A DNA stretch of 64,000 nt from Voacanga thouarsii. Taxonomy: Eukaryota > Streptophyta > Magnoliopsida > Gentianales > Apocynaceae. The position numbers were made by a program, and so were the translations under genes. Below are positions 60,309 to 64,000 of this stretch, piece after piece. The stretch is taken from contig JANUWF010002153.1 of the NCBI GenBank assembly GCA_026120185.1, positions 186,001 to 250,000 on the forward strand. The letters run 5' to 3'. The notes beneath the pieces are model-generated. The model did not search any database. It had not been told where the DNA came from and saw only the letters and a list, made by a program, of their open reading frames with translations. Numbering within the stretch: the stretch's first letter is position 1; each line of letters opens with the position of its first letter.

Positions 60309-63220
60309 CTAGTCTCTCGAAACAGTAAAATTACTATTATTACAATTCCTTCTAGTATGTCCACTCCTATGACAGTTGCTGCATCTTGGAGGAGAGTTGG
60401 GTGTCCGATAATCCATATCACAAGGTATCCTCGATATGCGCGGACGGCCAGGAACTTCATTTCGCATCATTTCCTCCACCGGTGCAAGCGTAAAATTAGA
60501 AGGCCTCCAATACTGTTCATCCGCCATAGGGAAGAACTGACCATCATATGTCGACTTATAATTTCTTCTAGTGTAGAACTCCAAAACAAAATCAATTGGG
60601 TTCCGACCTCTGTGACGACATGCTGCAAACCCATGTGAACAAGGAATACTATATATACTCCATTTTTTGGCACGTGCATGATCTCTCTGTTAAATTGACA
60701 CTGTAAACATTTGGACTTCTACCCGTTTGTTGAACAGATGATTTAATCCCATATATACCGGCATGTGTATTATATTCAGTTACAATATGCCCTCTGGATT
60801 TGTCCTCATAATAAGAATACAGCTTCTACATTTCAGATGGTAAAGGGTGTCTCAAATTAGATGCTTCATCTCTGTGTTCATTAAAATATTTAACTAACTT
60901 CTGAAATGAAGTTTCAACCAAAACCTTCAGTGGAAGAGATCTTGCTTTCTTTAGCACACTATTCATACATTCAGACAAACTAGTAGTCATTGAACCATAT
61001 ATGTGCCCTTCATCATATAACAAAGTCTATTTCTCCAAACCAATATCCATTAGATACTTAAATGCATTCTCTTTTCGAATCCTGATTTCATCCAAATATG
61101 ACTGACACTTAGTCCTTTTGCGCTCTAAACCGGCAGCATACATCAAACTTGTCAAATTAGTGTCCTTAAATTTGGCATGAAAATTTCCCTTTATATGTCC
61201 GAGGCAATATCGATGAAAAACCAAAGGTTCTTGCCACTCATTCATATAGCGTACAACATTTACAATACCTTTATGTCTATCAGAAATAAGACATATATGT
61301 CTGTCCAAAATGACATGTTGACGTAGGAGTTTTAAGAACCAGCTCCAACTCTCCAGTGATTCCTCATCCACGATGGCAAAAGCAAGAGGGAATAGGTGAC
61401 TATTCGCATCCCAAGTGGATGCTACCAACAGTTTGCCCCAATAAAGTCCCCTTAAATGGGTTCTATCAATTGATACCATTGGACGACAATATTTGAAACC
61501 ATCAATTAAAGGTTTAAATGACCAGAAAAGGAAACCAAAAGTTTTCAAATCACCCACACTAGTCCAATGGTGTCTCCACCTCACAATAGTCCCAAGATTG
61601 GAATCTTGTAAGGTAAGCATGTATTTTGGCAGGGCAATCCACGTTGAGGGCCAATCACCATATACAAGTTCTATAGCAACTTTTCGGGCTTCCCAAGCTT
61701 TCTTATAAGAAGAACCCGTTCTCCACAGTTTCTGAACTTCAGCAATAACATCACTGACATGGCATTCAGGGTCATTTAATACTAAATGTGTCACATTACA
61801 GGCTATGAACCGATAATCCATATTCCTATGCATGTTGTTCACAACTGTAATGACGCATGTGTGTTCTTTGTTCAAGACTGTTATTTGCCACTGTCCATGA
61901 GTCTTCTTATGTATAATGCGAATATGCCAAGAATAATGATTGTCAGCACTTGAATGCTTACACTTAGCATACTAGCAATCTTTCTTACTCTCCAAGACTC
62001 TGAATTCCCGGCCTGCTTGAATAGACCACTTTCTGACTGCATATATAGCCTCCTTCTTGTTCTGAAATCTCATGTTTAAATGCAAATCAGTGTCAGTGTC
62101 AGACCAACTTATTGTAACAGCGACTGAGTGCCTGTTGAGTGACTCGTTAGCACATGCACCCGAGCCGACATCATCAAATATTGGAAATCTTGCTGATTGA
62201 GACAAGGTATTAGAAGGCCCCGCTACATCACCCGCTTGTGGAAGTGTTGCTATTTGAGAAATGCTGTTAGAAGACCCCGCTATGTCATTCATGTCATCTT
62301 GCACTTCATATGCGGGAATGTTTGCTTCAATGTCACTTTCTTCACTCTCATCCGTGTCATGCCAATTCATTGGTCCTTCCAAACCAGTGAAACAATCACC
62401 ATCAGATGTATGCAATATTGAATCAAAATTTACTACACCTGTGGCCACATGCGACTGAGATACTATATCTGTTGGGATAGTGCTAGCAGGCAGTCGGTTG
62501 TCGTCTGCTGGATACGTATCCACCTCCCGTCGATTTTGTGTTTGAACCAGTAGTTGCTCGGGGATGATCAAGTTATTCCTTCTTGCCAAACCTTCAGATG
62601 TGTGACCAACATCGACTGTCTCAGCATTACTACCTGTTGAACTAATGTATCCAGTCCCGGCAATGTTGAATGTTGCACCTGTATTTTTCACTGGTTGGTA
62701 AAATGATTGGGGGCATATGTTGTTTAAGTCTTCTATCGTTATGCCCGTGGAGAGTTGGGATAATGAATTCATCATATGCCCCAAACCCGTGACTTGGTTA
62801 AGCATTGCCAAGAATGAACCCATTGGTGGAGACAATCCGGCCAAGTGACCTATGTGTTGAGATGTCAAGTCTAAATAGCTAACATGAAGTTGGATGCTCT
62901 GTGACTTAAACTCATTCGGAAGCATCCATAAAACCTCCATATCATCATCATCACTCAACTCATTCGCAGCATATTGTTGATCAGATCCATACAGGAATGG
63001 ATGTCGAAGTGTAATCTTGAATATCACGTTTTTCCCTCCCAATCCAAGATAGTTGCGGACCTTTTCAAGTAGTTCATAATAGGATATCCGACGTCGGAGT
63101 ATCTAGATTTTTTTAATGGCCCCATCAAACCATATGCTGCCTCGATAATCTCGCTGTATTTGACAATTCCAAAAAAAACAGAGCACAATAGGGGGATCCA
63201 ATGCATTCATCGTTACAATG
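60309..63220 (-). pseudogene. Mutator-like (MULE) transposase, MURA type, decayed
   Basis: Read on the minus strand. The N-terminal part (about 63220-62900) is frameshifted near 63110. A long acidic linker ends in the MuDR-type DNA-binding domain (DLHLNMRFQNKKEAIYAVRK, REFRVLESKKDC), then a TAG at 61974 and YAKCKHSS. The MULE transposase core lies at 61875-61027: PMVSIDRTHLRG, ATWDANSHLFPLAFAIVDEE, SWFLKLLRQHV, ISDRHKGI and FHRYCLGHI, including the first catalytic Asp and the C/H motif. A stop at 61026 is followed by MTTSLSECMNSVLKKARSLP, a SWIM finger (CTCQ ... PCSHGFAACRH, frameshifted near 60650) and a CCHC knuckle, CSNCHRSGHTRRNC, before the stop at 60309. At least two stops and two frameshifts make it inactive. 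Confidence 0.92.
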
Positions 63221-63817
63221 TGGGCACAATCTGATAAATGTGAGGAAATAATGAAAATGAGCAAGTAATGTGAAAGAATGACTTGTAAAATTATAAATAA
63301 AATCAACCGGAATGCATTGATTTTACCTTTTTAAGTAGATTGAAGTCCAAAATCAATAAGCCCAATCTGAGCTACCCATCAAACACCCATAACCGCAGCA
63401 GCATTACAATGTCGCTGATTCTCCCCGAAAATGAAAATCTCCAGATCTGGTCGTCGATACTGAACTGGAGTGTAAAATGCTCGTTGAGGTCGCATTCGTT
63501 GAATGCGATTCAGGTCGCATTCACTACTTTTTTTTTCCCCACTTCCTGCCCAAAATTAAAAAATACTACATGTACACAATAAGCAAAGTTAAAACGCAGA
63601 GTGCTAAACGAAATAAAATGCATAACCCGAACAACCGTACTCAAAGTCCAAAAGCATAGTGCCAAATGAAATAAAATGCATAACCCCATCAACCGTACTC
63701 AAAGTCCATGACCTGTACACTATAAGCAATGACAACGAAAGCAGAGTATCAAAAAACAAAATCATCCCCTAACAAATGGTATATGAAGTACATAGTGTCT
63801 CCTAAGATCAACTACAG
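63221..63817. other. MULE 5' region, no recognised gene
   Basis: It contains GGTCGCATTC units at 63484-63522 followed by a T run. A duplicated segment, AAATAAAATGCATAACCC, occurs at 63610 and 63668. No coding call. Confidence 0.4.
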
Positions 63818-63997
63818 CTAATGTGGTGAGAGCACACACAGACGGCGAGGTTTAATCTTTCGCCTTGGTCTCCCACCACCTGCTGGCTCGTCGCCGTCCG
63901 GAGACTGTTGTGGAGCTGGCCCGGGATCATCGATATGCGGTGAAACTGCCACGGGATCTGGTAGCTGTCTATTACCGGCACAGGAGCTGGCTCGGGA
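63818..63997 (-). CDS. C-terminal end of an unrecognised Pro/Arg-rich protein (partial)
   Basis: A minus-strand frame stays open for 59 codons from just inside the window edge to a TAG at 63818-63820. It includes HIDDPGPAPQQSPDGDEPAG followed by RPRRKIKPRRLC. A near-repeat in another frame (DPEPAPVP) at 63970-63999 suggests a frameshift or a repeated segment. Pro-rich tails ending in RPRR-type basic motifs are common in genes carried by MULEs, such as plant mobile domain proteins, but this is a guess. The rest lies outside the window. Confidence 0.35.
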   Translation of the reverse strand, partial: SRASSCAGNRQLPDPVAVSPHIDDPGPAPQQSPDGDEPAGGGRPRRKIKPRRLCVLSPH

Positions 63998-64000
63998 TCA

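Overview
The window is nuclear DNA of a flowering plant, most likely a eudicot. It is AT-rich and has spliced genes with GT-AG introns. An ORMDL gene and an RNase III-like gene are recognisable, and every major class of plant transposon is present. No species can be named from the sequence alone.

Region by region: (1) 1-926 holds two exons of an IDM1-like PHD-finger/acetyltransferase gene; its acetyltransferase part is not visible downstream, so it looks like a truncated copy. 927-5770 is mostly AT-rich, with a Helitron-like 3' end near 5226. (2) 5775-9071 (+) is an apparently intact three-exon ORMDL gene, 157 aa. (3) 11205-30361 (-) is an apparently intact four-exon RNase III-like (RTL) gene, about 298 aa, converging on ORMDL. 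Its last three exons are at 11.2-15.9 kb. I place its first exon at 30.3 kb, across a 14.3-kb intron swollen by a Ty1/copia element (16556-27922). That element was itself hit by a solo LTR of its own family (24160-24436) and by two very long LTRs (3.2-3.3 kb) in opposite orientation, one inside the other (17268-23797). (4) 30.4-43.5 kb is intergenic. It holds an AT microsatellite block, a third long LTR of the same family (33534-37132), a tRNA-derived SINE (37451-37688) and a decayed Ty3/gypsy pol (39.7-43.0 kb) split by a 1.7-kb solo LTR (40641-42335). (5) 43558-58001 is a three-layer nest: an RTE-type LINE with a 20-bp target duplication, a hAT element inside it (44270-55470), and a CACTA (En/Spm) element inside the hAT (45294-53212). 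Each layer is bounded by a target-site duplication, and reading across each scar rejoins the host element's reading frame. (6) 58.5-59.3 kb is a foldback/MITE-like element. About 59.9-64 kb is a decayed Mutator-like element (MULE) on the minus strand with palindromic repeats near its end; it probably runs off the window.

Only ORMDL (sphingolipid homeostasis in the ER) and the RTL gene (double-stranded RNA cleavage) look like working host genes. Everything else recognisable is transposon-derived and almost all of it is broken. The point of most biological interest is the RTL intron. It carries a roughly 6.5-kb inverted repeat made of two facing long LTRs, which would fold into long double-stranded RNA if the gene is transcribed through. 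I found no convincing sign of an entirely new gene system. The strongest unusual structures are that inverted repeat, a tRNA-like module inside the long LTR family, and dense palindromic arrays in the CACTA and MULE elements.
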